From: Mesostigma viride
Taxonomy: Eukaryota; Streptophyta; Mesostigmatophyceae; Mesostigmatales; Mesostigmataceae
Direction: 5' to 3'
DNA: 34,945 bases
Assembly: GCA_009746045.1 (NCBI GenBank)
Contig: RPFO01000617.1
Location: 1 to 34,945 of the forward strand
Positions 34,431 to 34,945 of the stretch are shown piece after piece (positions within the stretch are counted from its first letter, which is position 1; each line of letters starts with the position of its first letter). The notes below the pieces were generated by a model. The model was not told the origin of the DNA. It saw only the letters and a list, made by a program, of their open reading frames with translations, and made no database searches. The translations under genes and the position numbers were made by a program.

Positions 34431-34945
<515 letters not shown>

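Overview
The window looks like nuclear DNA of a eukaryote. It has one multi-exon gene with GT-AG introns, a probable LINE ORF1 remnant, and very large amounts of satellite, microsatellite and fold-back sequence. It has no operons and no bacterial-type genes. An alga, another protist or an invertebrate would all fit; the sequence alone does not settle which.

Layout. 1-510: no gene recognised. 525-1098: a frame-broken stretch resembling a LINE ORF1. 1768-5118 (minus): the one convincing protein-coding gene, a transposase-like protein of about 986 residues that I assemble from four exons. 5267-5830: a tandem repeat of about 230 bp carrying a GC palindrome (CGCCGGCCGGCG); a 19-base piece of it also lies in the last intron of the gene. 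6110-6290: AT-rich simple sequence.

6915-32243: one giant composite structure of about 25.3 kb. Two inverted arms of about 2.9 kb face each other. Each arm reads, from outside in: about 1.1-1.2 kb of unique sequence, a GC-rich minisatellite of about 29 bp units, about 260 bp of AT-rich spacer, and then the start of a minisatellite with a monomer of about 70 bp. Between the arms the 70-bp minisatellite has grown to about 19.6 kb in one orientation (9166-28812). It then flips at a 5-bp microhomology (28808-28812) into about 1.05 kb of the opposite orientation. The long array has several levels of nested higher-order repeat, including a period of about 6.62 kb, and carries five copies of an internal hairpin. 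The arms differ by substitutions, a 125-bp indel and different minisatellite copy numbers, so they are not a trivial read-through hairpin.

32839-33423: a second, smaller fold-back element of about 585 bp whose arms end in tRNA T-arm-like sequence. 33610-34415: a tandem repeat of about 370 bp. 34431-34945: 515 bp of pure pyrimidine that runs off the window.

The genes do not form a pathway. The coherent picture is a mobile-element and satellite-rich region. The many open frames inside the satellites are by-products of repeats whose monomer length is not a multiple of three, and I have not annotated them as genes. No link between the transposase-like gene and the giant inverted structure can be shown here.
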